NCBI RefSeq assembly: GCF_026965555.1
Contig: NZ_CP114040.1
Span: 11,424,001 to 11,488,000, forward strand
Direction: 5' to 3'
Length of the DNA stretch: 64,000 bases
DNA from: Nannocystis punicea
GTDB lineage: Bacteria > Myxococcota_A > Polyangia > Nannocystales > Nannocystaceae
Shown: piece after piece, positions 17,951-26,083 of the stretch
Numbering within the stretch: position 1 is the first letter of the stretch
Layout: each line of letters opens with the position of its first letter
The notes under the pieces: generated by a model
The model's input: only the letters and a program-made list of their open reading frames with translations
Told to the model about the DNA's origin: nothing
The model's database searches: none
Translations under genes and position numbers: made by a program

Positions 17951-18581
17951 GTTTCACCGCCAGGTTCTTGAGCCGCTCGGCCACCGTCTCGCACTTGTCG
18001 ATCGCCTTCTCGAGGTCCTCGAGGACCTCCTTGTCGCGCAGCAGCACCTTGGCGTCGATCGCCGGGTCGTGGAACAGCTCCCCGACCGCGTTGCGGAAGA
18101 TCCGGTCGGCCTCCTTCTCGTGCTGCTTGATCACCCGGCCGACCGCGATCAGCTTGGCGTACTCGTGGCGCCGCAGCGCCGGCAGCTCCGCCTTCAGCAG
18201 CTCCGTCATCTGCACGAGGATGTTCATCAGCTCGATCATCGGCGGCGACGGCGACGGCACCGCGTACAGCTCGAAGGTCCGGCCCGTCAGGTTGATCAGG
18301 TCGACGATGTCGTCGATCGACGCCGCCAGCAGCTGGATGTCCTCGCGGTCGATCGGCGTCACGAACACCCGCGCCAGCTGCTCCTCGATCTCGTAGACGA
18401 TCGCGTCCGCCTGGTGCTCGAGCTCCTGCACGGTCTCGCGCACCTTCTCGGCCGGCACGCCGCGCGCGAAGTCGGCGAGCGCTCGGGCGGCCTGCTCGGC
18501 CAGCTCGCTCTGCCGCTCGATGAGCCCATAAAACACATCCTCCCGCGGAAGGAGCCAACGAATGACGTCCTGCAGAGCCAT
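17943..18581 (-). CDS. PhoU-like DUF47 accessory protein of the phosphate transporter
   Basis: 212 residues, all helical, starting MALQDVIRWLLPREDVFYGL. The repeated helical bundle with VQELEHQADAIVYEI and VGRVIKQHEKEADRIFRNAV is the DUF47/PhoU_div pattern, in which acidic residues bind metal clusters. Such proteins sit beside PiT carriers and are thought to tune them. A GGAGAAG ribosome site lies about 6 nt before the ATG. First gene of a two-gene operon with the PiT transporter, divergent from the globin-coupled kinase. Confidence 0.9.
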   Translation of the reverse strand: MALQDVIRWLLPREDVFYGLIERQSELAEQAARALADFARGVPAEKVRETVQELEHQADAIVYEIEEQLARVFVTPIDREDIQLLAASIDDIVDLINLTGRTFELYAVPSPSPPMIELMNILVQMTELLKAELPALRRHEYAKLIAVGRVIKQHEKEADRIFRNAVGELFHDPAIDAKVLLRDKEVLEDLEKAIDKCETVAERLKNLAVKHG

Positions 18582-18842
18582 GGTGCTTCTCCGCGCGCGA
18601 ACCTAGCCGGCCTCTGCCGGCGAGTCCATCGCTTGCTCGCGCATTTTGCGCACCCGAGACACCCCTGTAACAAACATGTCACAACGAAGGCGTAGAGGGC
18701 CGCCGCTGCTCGTGCACTGCGACTTGGCGCCGCCCGCGTGAGGTACCACCACGCGGCGATCGTCTCCGAGACCCGCAGCGCTGCGGGCGCGACGCGGGCG
18801 ACGTGACGCATCGGCAGCGCGCTTGTCGGCGCCGATCGTCGC

Positions 18843-20516
18843 GTGTACATCCGAGAGCTCCGGGTCGTCGCGATGCAGACCCTCGAGACGCGATTCGAGG
18901 AGCTCAAGCGCTACATCGGCTTCACCGCCGAGGACGCCGAATACCTGCGAGCCGCGCGCGAGCTGGCCGAGCCGCACTTCGAGCGGATCGCCCGCGAGTT
19001 CTACGAGCGGATCCGCCTGCACGAGGAGGCCCACGCGGTGTTCACCGGGGAGGCGCAGATCGCCCGCCTGCACCGCTCGCTGATCCGCTGGCTCGGGCGC
19101 CTGTTCGGCGGCGTCTACGACGAGGCCTACTACCACGACACCGCCACGATCGGCCGCGTGCACGTCAAGGTCGGCCTGCCGCAGCGCTACATGTTCACGG
19201 CGATGGCGCGGATCCGCGGCTCGCTGGTGGCGATCGTCGAGGCCTCGCCGAGCGACGGCCCGGGCACCGCGGCCGCGGTGTCGCGGCTCCTCGACCTCGA
19301 GCTGGCGATCATGCTCGAGAGCTACGGCGACCACTTCGTCGCCCGCATCCAGCAAGTCGAGCAGCTCGAGAAGCAGGCGCTGGGTCGCTCGCTGGCGCGG
19401 ACCGAGCACCGCTACATCAGCGCCGTCGAGCTGGCGCGGGTGCTGATCCTCGGCCTCGACGCGGGCGGCTGCGTGCGCCTGTTCAACCGCGAGGCCGAGC
19501 GCGTCACCGGCCACCAGCGCGACGAGGTGCTCGGCCGCGCCTTCGTCGAGGCGCTGCACATCGACGACCGTGGCGACGGCCTGCGCCTGCGCGAGCAGCT
19601 GGCGCGCTTCGCCGAGCTCCACCGCGAGCGCCCCGAGGTCCACGTCGCGGTCGCCGGCGACGACGACGAGCCCGCGCTCGAGACCACGGTCCAGACCCGC
19701 AACGGCCGCACACGGGTGGTCCGCTGGCGCCTCACCTACGCGCCCGCGGAGGGCGACGAGGTCGCGGTGTTCGCCCTCGGCATCGACTCCACCGACGAGA
19801 CTGCGCTGCTGGCCCGCACCCAGCAGCAGGAGAAGCTGGCCGCGATCGGCACCCTCGCCGCCGGCCTGGCCCACGAGATCCGCAACCCCCTCAACGGCGC
19901 CCAGCTCCACCTCACCCGGCTCGAGCGGGCGCTCCGCCGCGGCGACACCACCCCGCGCGTGTTCGAGTCGCTCACCGTCGTCGGCGACGAGATGAAGCGC
20001 CTCGGCGCGCTCGTCACCGAGTTCCTCGAGTTCGCCCGCCCGCGTCCGCTGCGGCTCGAGCCGGTGTGCGTGCAACCATTGCTCGAGCGCGTCGCCGAGC
20101 TCGTGGCCGCCCAGGCCGGCGACGGCAAGGTCAGCCTCCGCCTCGACGTCCCGCTCGCCCCCATCGAGCTCCGGGCCGACCGCGCCAAGCTCGAGCAGGT
20201 GCTGCTCAACCTCGTCTGCAACGCGATCGAGGCACTCGCGCCCGGCGGCGGCGGCAACGTGATCGTCCGCGCCCGTCGTCAGCCGCGCATCGTCACCCTG
20301 GAGGTCGAGGACGACGGCCCGGGCGTCGCCCCCGACACCCCGATCTTCGACGCCTTCTACTCGAGCAAGCCGCAGGGCACCGGCCTCGGCCTGTCGATCA
20401 CCCACCGGATCGTCACCGACCACGGCGGCACCATCGACGTCGACAGCGCCCCCGGCCGCTCGCTGTTCCGCGTGGCCCTCCCGCTGGCGCCGCTCGACAG
20501 CCCGCGCAAGCGCTGA
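18843..20516 (+). CDS. Globin-coupled sensor histidine kinase (protoglobin-PAS-HisKA-HATPase)
   Basis: About 557 residues from a GTG at 18843; an ATG at 18873 ten residues in is equally plausible, and neither has a clear ribosome site. Residues ~15-165 are a protoglobin domain (RFEELKRYIGFTAEDAEYLR) with the proximal haem ligand His at about 107 in IGRVHVKVGLPQRYM. A PAS domain follows (AELARVLILGLDAGGC), then HisKA with the phosphorylated His in GLAHEIRNPLNG (about 344), and an ATPase domain with NLVCNAIEAL, VEDDGPGV and GTGLGLSI. There are no membrane segments, so it is a cytoplasmic sensor, likely of O2 or another gas bound to haem. No response regulator gene is adjacent, so the partner is elsewhere. 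Confidence 0.88.
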   Translation: MYIRELRVVAMQTLETRFEELKRYIGFTAEDAEYLRAARELAEPHFERIAREFYERIRLHEEAHAVFTGEAQIARLHRSLIRWLGRLFGGVYDEAYYHDTATIGRVHVKVGLPQRYMFTAMARIRGSLVAIVEASPSDGPGTAAAVSRLLDLELAIMLESYGDHFVARIQQVEQLEKQALGRSLARTEHRYISAVELARVLILGLDAGGCVRLFNREAERVTGHQRDEVLGRAFVEALHIDDRGDGLRLREQLARFAELHRERPEVHVAVAGDDDEPALETTVQTRNGRTRVVRWRLTYAPAEGDEVAVFALGIDSTDETALLARTQQQEKLAAIGTLAAGLAHEIRNPLNGAQLHLTRLERALRRGDTTPRVFESLTVVGDEMKRLGALVTEFLEFARPRPLRLEPVCVQPLLERVAELVAAQAGDGKVSLRLDVPLAPIELRADRAKLEQVLLNLVCNAIEALAPGGGGNVIVRARRQPRIVTLEVEDDGPGVAPDTPIFDAFYSSKPQGTGLGLSITHRIVTDHGGTIDVDSAPGRSLFRVALPLAPLDSPRKR

Positions 20517-20528
20517 GCCGCCGCGACG

Positions 20529-21014
20529 TCACGACGCCGGCGCCGCGCCGTGCTTCGCCGTCTGCGCGCAGTTGCGGACGCAGGTCCAGCGATCGCCGGC
20601 GTCGAGCTTGCGGTCGGCGTGACAGACGTCGACGCAAACCGACAGCCGATCGAGCGCCTCGCCCGTCACGGCCTCGTCGGCGGCCCGCGCCCGCCGCTTG
20701 CACCGCTTCACGCACTGCCGCGAATCACCGCACTCGTGCATGCACGAGGCGGCGGTGTCGAATGCCACGTCGGTGGCCGTCGGCGTGACCTTGAACGCCA
20801 TGTCGCAGTTGCGGCGGCAGGTGACCGCGTCGCCGGGCTCGAGCCGCTGGCGCGTGCAATCGTCGTAGCAGGCGGACAGCCCGCCGCGGTCGCCGCTGGC
20901 GTTGTGCTTGCTCTCCTCGAGCTTCGGCGGCGACTTGTCCTTCGCGTGGACCATGTCGCAGGCGGCCAGAGCGAGCAGGACAGCGGCGGAACGGGCGAGG
21001 ATCGACATACCCAT
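20529..21014 (-). CDS. Cys-rich lipoprotein with six CxxxC motifs
   Basis: 161 residues. A lipoprotein signal ends at LLALAACD. The mature part carries six evenly spread CxxxC pairs: CYDDC, CRRNC, CMHEC, CVKRC, CVDVC and CVRNC, otherwise polar with many Arg/Asp. I do not recognise the family; the spacing suggests a repeated helix-hairpin held by disulfides or binding metal. It ends 12 nt from the stop of the convergent kinase gene. Start at 21014 or 21008. Confidence 0.7.
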   Translation of the reverse strand: MGMSILARSAAVLLALAACDMVHAKDKSPPKLEESKHNASGDRGGLSACYDDCTRQRLEPGDAVTCRRNCDMAFKVTPTATDVAFDTAASCMHECGDSRQCVKRCKRRARAADEAVTGEALDRLSVCVDVCHADRKLDAGDRWTCVRNCAQTAKHGAAPAS

Positions 21015-21171
21015 TCATGGTGAGATCTTCGTGGTTCGGCGACCGCGAAACTCCTGCGCGCCTCGCCAACCCCGGCTCGCGGAGCCGCGATCGCTGGTGC
21101 GTCGCATCGATGTCCCACGCGTTCCCCCCATCGCCGCGGGTCGCGTGATAACCTCGCCGGCGGACCCAGCG

Positions 21172-22023
21172 ATGCGTATGTCGACAGCAAGCTCATGGAT
21201 CGTCGCCCTCGACCTCCGCGACCGCAGCCGCGGCGCCCTCGCGTTCGCCGGCTGGCTCGGGGCGGCCGGTGAATCGGTGGTCGGCGCCTACGTGCTCGAG
21301 CCGTGGAGCCGCCCCTACCTCCGCGGCGACCTCGAGGCCGACCTGAGCGCCGCAGTCGTTCGCGCGACCGCAGCGCTCGGCTGTCGCTCGCCCGACCGGA
21401 TCGTCACCGAGGAGGCCGAGACCGCCGAGGCCGGGCTCGCGCGCGCGGCCGTCGGCGCGACCGGCCTGATCGTCGGTCGCGTCGCCAGCCATCCGCGGCG
21501 CGCCCTGTCCCGCCTCGGCCCGGTCGCGCGCCGGCTGCTGCGCCAGCTGCCCGCGCCGGTGGTCGTCGTCCCGCCGACCCTCGCCACCGTCGCCGCCGGC
21601 CCGATCCTCCTCGCGACCGACTTCGGCTCGGCCAGCGACGAGGCCGCGAGCTTCGCCCAGGGCCTCGCCGCCCGCCTCGGCCGCGCGCTCGAGGTGGTCC
21701 ACGTCGGCGAGGATTTTTACGAGGAGGACGACGAGATCCGCGACCCCATTTGGACGCGCGCCCGCGACGCCTACCGCACCGAGGTCGCCCAGGACATCGA
21801 GCGCTGGGCCGCCGCCCACGGCCTCGCCGCCGCGCCTCGACACCTGCGCTTCGGCGACCCGGTGCTCGAGCTCGCCGACCTCGCCGAGGCCCGCGACGCC
21901 GCCCTCGTGGTCGTCGGTTCGCGCCGCCTCGGCTTCCCGGCCCGCCTCTTCCTCAGCAGCACCGCCTCCGCCCTCGCCGGCCTCGCCGCCTGCCCCGTCG
22001 CAGTGGTCCCGCCGCGCGACTGA
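21172..22023 (+). CDS. Universal stress protein, two tandem UspA domains
   Basis: 283 residues from the ATG at 21172 (or 21178). Two UspA folds follow each other. The second (from about 135, ILLATDFGSASDEAASFAQG) ends with VVVGSRRLGFPARLFLSSTA, the nucleotide-binding G-x2-G-x9-G(S) loop; the first has the degenerate loop IVGRVASHPRRALSR, so probably only the second domain binds ATP. Tandem Usp proteins take part in stress survival but have no fixed reaction. TAACCT lies 17 nt before the start and could be a -10 giving a short leader. Confidence 0.85.
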   Translation: MRMSTASSWIVALDLRDRSRGALAFAGWLGAAGESVVGAYVLEPWSRPYLRGDLEADLSAAVVRATAALGCRSPDRIVTEEAETAEAGLARAAVGATGLIVGRVASHPRRALSRLGPVARRLLRQLPAPVVVVPPTLATVAAGPILLATDFGSASDEAASFAQGLAARLGRALEVVHVGEDFYEEDDEIRDPIWTRARDAYRTEVAQDIERWAAAHGLAAAPRHLRFGDPVLELADLAEARDAALVVVGSRRLGFPARLFLSSTASALAGLAACPVAVVPPRD

Positions 22024-22024
22024 T

Positions 22025-22096
22025 CATGTCCATGAGGGCATGCCCCAGAAGACATGCCTGATAGAACATGTTTGAACACACATGCTTTTAAGAGCA
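22025..22096. repeat. Cluster of palindrome-family copies between convergent genes
   Basis: Directly after the Usp stop: CATGTCC-ATGA-GGGCATG (22025-22042), a GCATG...CATGC copy (22038-22057) overlapping it, and a TGCTTTTAAGAGCA dyad (22083-22096). Fits the family placement at 3' ends. The rest of the gap to 22181 shows nothing else. Confidence 0.55.
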
Positions 22097-22181
22097 TTTC
22101 GTTCAATTTCATGATCTCTGCATGGCAGCCCGGCGTTCGCGTCGAACTGTCGCCCTCGGCCCCATGTCCTTCCATTCATCC

Positions 22182-23774
22182 TCATGTCGGCGGCCCCGGC
22201 GGCTCCCGCAGCGCAGTCGCCAGAGTGCGACCGAGGCTCGCCGCCGCGTGCATCGGTCCGGCGGCGAACACGTGGCGGTCGGGGCGGACGATCGCCACTG
22301 CGGCGCGGTGGCGAGCGAACCACGCCGCCAGCCTGCCGCTCGCATCGACCACCTCGAACAGACCGGCCTCGCTCGCGGCCGGGGCCGCGCGCACGCGGAC
22401 GAACCGCGCGTTCAGCCCATTTAAAAAGGCGCCATCCCGATCGACGGCCCGCGGGTCGACCTCGAGGCCGACGACGGCGAAGCCTGGGCCGAGGAGCTCG
22501 TCCGAGCGCCCCGCCTCGCCGCGGACCTGCGGGAAGTAGGTGCCCTGGGCCCCGCCGCGCGGGCGACGGCCGCCGGCGATGAAGCCGGCGCGGTGCAGCG
22601 GCGGCGGCTTGAACTCGAAGTCGCGGATGAACCGGCGCACCCGACCGATCCGCTGGATCGCGCAAAACACCGCGTCGCGGACCGCCGCCAGCCGCGGCTG
22701 ATTCGTCAAGAACACCTGGCCCATGCGCACGCTGACGTCGATCATCGCCTGCGTGTGCGCCCGTCGCTCGAGCTCGTAGGTCGCCAGCAGCTTCGGGTCG
22801 GCCGCTCCGGTCAGCACGGCGGTCAGCTTCCACGTCAGGTTGGCCACGTCGCGCAGGCCCGAGCACAGGCCCTGGCCCATGAACGGCGGCATCTGGTGGG
22901 CCGCGTCGCCGAGCAGGAACACGCGCCCGACCTGCCAGCGCTCGGCCACGTGCTTGCCGAAGCGATAGGTCGCGGCGCGGGTGATGCGAAAGCCGTCGGG
23001 GTCGACGAACGGGGCCACGAATGCGCGCACCGACTCGGGCCGCTCGAGCGAGGCCGGCGTCTCGCCGCGGAGGATCATCCGCTCGATGCGGACCTCGCCG
23101 GCCGGGCCGACGCCGACGAAGGTCGGGCGCGCCGGGTCGCACACGAAGCGGGTGTTGGGCACGCGCAGCGCCCCCGGCTCGGCGAAGCCGGAGATCGCCA
23201 GCCACGGCTCGTCGTAGCGCGCGCCGTGCATCACGACCCCCAGCAGCTGGCGGATCGTGCTGCGCGCCCCGTCGCAGCCGAGCACGTAGCGGGCCGCCAG
23301 CGTCGTCGGCCCTGCCGGGCCGCGCAGCGAGAGCGTCACCGCCTCGGCGCCCGCGCGCAGCCCCGTCACCTCGCAGCCGAGCCGCAGCGACACCGACGGG
23401 AAGCGGCGCATGCCCTCGCGCAGGGTCGCCTCGAGCGTCGGCTGATGGAAGAAGTGCAGCGGGCTGTAGGTCGACCCGAAGTCGAGGCCGGCGCACCGGA
23501 GCTCCGCGAACGGTCGGCCTGCCACGCCCGTGTAATCGACCCGATCGGCCGAGGCCATGTTCGCCAACAGACGGTCGGCCAGGCCGATCTGCTGGTAGAT
23601 CCGCAGCGCCTCGTCGTCACAGCTGAACGCCCGCGGCTGGCCGTGCTCGCCCGCCTCGCGCTCCACCACCACGCACGACAGCCCCGCCATCCCGAGAAAG
23701 TTGGCCGCCACCGCCCCCACGGGCCCGCAGCCGACGATGGCGACATCACACTCGAGGGCGTGGACTTCGGACAT
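22182..23774 (-). CDS. FAD-dependent aromatic-ring monooxygenase (MhpA/PheA family)
   Basis: About 530 residues. The FAD-binding fold starts with CDVAIVGCGPVGAVAANFLG; the second FAD contact is VFLLGDAAHQMPPFMGQGLC at mid-protein; a C-terminal thioredoxin-like tail (VRPDRHVFAAGP) is typical of the 3-(3-hydroxyphenyl)propionate hydroxylase group. Such enzymes hydroxylate phenolic substrates with NAD(P)H and O2. No ring-cleavage genes lie nearby, so a catabolic role is unproven; a polyketide-tailoring role is also possible. Start taken at 23774 before the FAD motif; an in-frame ATG at 23804 would add ten residues. Confidence 0.82.
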   Translation of the reverse strand: MSEVHALECDVAIVGCGPVGAVAANFLGMAGLSCVVVEREAGEHGQPRAFSCDDEALRIYQQIGLADRLLANMASADRVDYTGVAGRPFAELRCAGLDFGSTYSPLHFFHQPTLEATLREGMRRFPSVSLRLGCEVTGLRAGAEAVTLSLRGPAGPTTLAARYVLGCDGARSTIRQLLGVVMHGARYDEPWLAISGFAEPGALRVPNTRFVCDPARPTFVGVGPAGEVRIERMILRGETPASLERPESVRAFVAPFVDPDGFRITRAATYRFGKHVAERWQVGRVFLLGDAAHQMPPFMGQGLCSGLRDVANLTWKLTAVLTGAADPKLLATYELERRAHTQAMIDVSVRMGQVFLTNQPRLAAVRDAVFCAIQRIGRVRRFIRDFEFKPPPLHRAGFIAGGRRPRGGAQGTYFPQVRGEAGRSDELLGPGFAVVGLEVDPRAVDRDGAFLNGLNARFVRVRAAPAASEAGLFEVVDASGRLAAWFARHRAAVAIVRPDRHVFAAGPMHAAASLGRTLATALREPPGPPT

Positions 23775-24025
23775 GGCGCGGCCCGGCGCAGGGCGCCGCA
23801 TCATGTCCGAGAATCACCCACGCGTCGAGTCCGCATCGCCTCCGGCGCCCCCTCGCTCCGACTCCCATGATTAAATCTCTGCCACGAATGCCGCGCCCGA
23901 GGCATTGCCGCGACTGTCCACCTCGCCCGGGAGCGATGAATGGCCATTGAACTCCCGTCAATAGCGCGATTTCGCCCTCCCCGAAGTCCGGTGACACTTT
24001 CCGGCCGGCGCGGTGTTGCACCGAC

Positions 24026-24748
24026 ATGCCGCTCCGCCGCCCTCGCCGCCTCGCCGCCCTGCTCGTCCTCCCGCTCGCGCTGGTCGCCGGCGGCTGCCTC
24101 CCTCTCATCGGCGACGGCGATCTCGAGGTCGAGGAGCGCGAGCTCACCGGCTTCGACGCAGTCGTCAACGCCACCGCCCTCGACGTCGAGGTCACTCTCG
24201 GCGAGGCCGAGGCCGTGCGCGTCCTGTGCGACGCCAACCTGATCGAGCGCGTCGAGACCTTCGTCGACGGCGACGTGCTGCGCATCGGCCGGGACGGCCT
24301 GTTCGCCCTGCACCCGCGCGCCGGCTGCCGCGTCGAGGTCGAGACCCGCCACCTGCGCGCCCTGAGCAACACCGGCTCCGGCGAGGCGCGCACGATCGGC
24401 GCCGCGACCGAGCTGACCGACATCCGCCAGACCGGCTCGGGCTCGATCACCGTCGACGAGCTGACTGTCGCGCACGCCGACGTGCGCTCGACCGGCTCCG
24501 GCAGCATCCAATTGGCCGGCACGATCGAGGACGTCGCGTTCGTCAACACCGGCTCCGGAGGTATCCACGCCCGCGACCTGGTGGCCGAGACGGCCCAGGT
24601 CCGCAGCACCGGCTCCGGCGGCGTCGAGCTCCACGCCACCGAGCTCGTCGACGCCGAGCTCACCGGCTCCGGCACCGTCGACGTGTGGGGCTCGCCCGCC
24701 GACCGCCACGCTCACAAGACCGGCTCCGGCGAGGTCGTCTTCCACTGA
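24026..24748 (+). CDS. DUF2807 (GIN-domain) lipoprotein with repeated TGSG motifs
   Basis: 240 residues. Signal and lipobox end at LVAGGCLPL. The rest is a beta-solenoid of the DUF2807 type, marked by seven turns ending in TGSG (NTGSGEA, QTGSGSI, STGSGSI, NTGSGGI, STGSGGV, LTGSGTV, KTGSGEV), each the conserved loop of one rung. Such proteins are surface or periplasmic and of unknown function. Divergent from the monooxygenase gene across a 250-bp gap in which I see no clear site. Confidence 0.83.
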   Translation: MPLRRPRRLAALLVLPLALVAGGCLPLIGDGDLEVEERELTGFDAVVNATALDVEVTLGEAEAVRVLCDANLIERVETFVDGDVLRIGRDGLFALHPRAGCRVEVETRHLRALSNTGSGEARTIGAATELTDIRQTGSGSITVDELTVAHADVRSTGSGSIQLAGTIEDVAFVNTGSGGIHARDLVAETAQVRSTGSGGVELHATELVDAELTGSGTVDVWGSPADRHAHKTGSGEVVFH

Positions 24749-24863
24749 TCCCACCGTGGCAATCGCCGAAGCGCCCGCGCCCTTGCAATCATCGATGAGC
24801 GGCGACGCCGGAGCGCGAGGTCGTCACCGGCTCGCGCTGACGACCTCGCTCGCAGTGAGGCGA

Positions 24864-25067
24864 CTACTGCAGGCGCTGCAGCTTCCAGTACGCCCCGCGA
24901 TTGGTCGAGCGGATCGGCGGGAACACGCGCCCCCTCTCCAGCGGGATCACCCGCTCCTCCTGCGTCGGCTGCGGCGTCGACGGCTCGCTCGTATAACCGT
25001 CGAAGACGTAGCTCCCGCTCGCCACGCACGAATCACCAGTCTTGAATCGATCACCCAGGTTGGCCAC
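24864..25067 (-). CDS. Small YjzC-like protein
   Basis: 67 residues, GTG start at 25067 with GGAGGAG six nt upstream on the minus strand, which decides the start within a longer open frame. The sequence begins VANLGDRFKTGDSCVASGSY and continues with ERVIPLERGRVFPPI and GAYWKLQRLQ. The G-x-R-F-x-x-G ... SG-Y ... L-x-x-G-x-x-F-P-P ... W pattern is that of the short YjzC family, known from Bacillus and of unknown function. It is convergent with the DUF2807 gene. Confidence 0.66.
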   Translation of the reverse strand: MANLGDRFKTGDSCVASGSYVFDGYTSEPSTPQPTQEERVIPLERGRVFPPIRSTNRGAYWKLQRLQ

Positions 25068-25653
25068 TTCGATCTCCTCCGTTGAAGTCCACCCGTGTGG
25101 TTCCCCCGACCGGACCGATCGATCACCGCGCCGCCGGCCGTGCTCACGCACGCGCCGTCGCGTGACGGGATCGGCTCGCGACGACACGCGTCCTGCTCGG
25201 CTCGCTGCATTCCGCGCCTTGACAGGCCCCCCACCCGCGAGTAATGTCGTCTCGGCCCCAGCGATGGGGTCAGCCATGCGTATCTGATCCACGAGTCTTC
25301 GAGCACACCGACGCGGCGCCCTCACCGGGCTCGCCAGCCACGGATTGTGTCGATTTCTCCCGCGTTTCGGGGCTGAGGCCAAGAACGCGGTGCAGGTCGC
25401 GTATGCGGCCATTCTTCGGCACGCCGGGGCTTTCGGTCCTCGGAGGGCGATGCACTTCACGGGCGCGCGTGCGTCCGTGAGGCCGTGGATCTGCGGAGTC
25501 ACCGTGCGGTGATTCGCGGCATCCGTGGAGCACGTCGTCCGTCGCGCCCGCTGGGGGCGCGCGCCGGGCCGCGTCGTCCTGTCCTCATTTCCCGCCACCG
25601 GCGCGCGGGTTCATCACGTCTGTCCTTTCGGACAGGCTCGTAGGATCGCGTCC
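25068..25653. other. Gap of about 590 bp with one palindrome and no convincing gene
   Basis: Frames here show shadow-like composition and no ribosome sites. CTGTCC-TTTC-GGACAG at 25620-25635 is a palindrome-family member. TAGGAT (25641-25646) precedes the next small gene. I see nothing else. Confidence 0.45.
25641..25646 (+). promoter_or_regulatory. Possible -10 element, leaderless start of the small gene at 25654
   Basis: TAGGAT followed by 7 nt and ATG, with no ribosome site. Confidence 0.4.
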
Positions 25654-25905
25654 ATGCCCAGAACTCTCTTCGCTCCCAAGACCAACCCCGACCTCACCAC
25701 GCCCGAGCCGCCCGCCGAGCCGTCGCCCCAGCCCAAACGCGAGCACGCTGGCCCGCTGTCGTGGGTCCTGGGCGGCGCCCCGACCGCGCGTCCGGGCTCC
25801 GCTCCCGCCCGCCCGGAGAAGCGGCGCGAGCAGACCCCGGCTCGCCAGCCGATGCCCGCGGACGTCCGCCGGCGGCGCAGCAAGTCGTCGGGCTTCCGCG
25901 GCTGA
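25654..25905 (+). CDS. Small basic hypothetical protein
   Basis: 83 residues starting MPRTLFAPKTNPDLTTPEPP, Pro/Arg/Lys-rich, ending RRRRSKSSGFRG; predicted disordered. Support comes from the TAGGAT-N7-ATG start, biased third positions and a strong hairpin directly after the stop. No family recognised. Confidence 0.5.
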   Translation: MPRTLFAPKTNPDLTTPEPPAEPSPQPKREHAGPLSWVLGGAPTARPGSAPARPEKRREQTPARQPMPADVRRRRSKSSGFRG

Positions 25906-25924
25906 GCGGCGGCGAGGTCACCGC

Positions 25925-25950
25925 CCTCGCCGCCGTTCGCGGCGGCGAGG
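25925..25950 (+). terminator. Stem-loop after the small gene
   Basis: CCTCGCCGCCG and CGGCGGCGAGG form an 11-bp perfect stem with a TTCG loop, starting 20 nt after the stop codon and followed by CCTTATT. Fits an intrinsic terminator, though the T-run is short. Confidence 0.55.
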
Positions 25951-25965
25951 CCTTATTCGTGGCAC

Positions 25966-26035
25966 ATGTCTCTCCGGACATCCTCCGGAGCGGCCTCGTC
26001 GCGCCGCGAATCTTATCACATGTCCCCGAGGACAT
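25966..26035. repeat. Two palindrome-family copies between convergent genes
   Basis: ATGTC-TCTCCG-GACAT at 25966-25981 and ATGTCC-CCGA-GGACAT at 26020-26035, the second perfect and followed by TTTTATTATT, so it may also terminate rightward transcripts. Confidence 0.6.
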
Positions 26036-26083
26036 TTTATTATTCAATACCGAATCGCGCACCCATCGCGACGCTCGCTGCGC

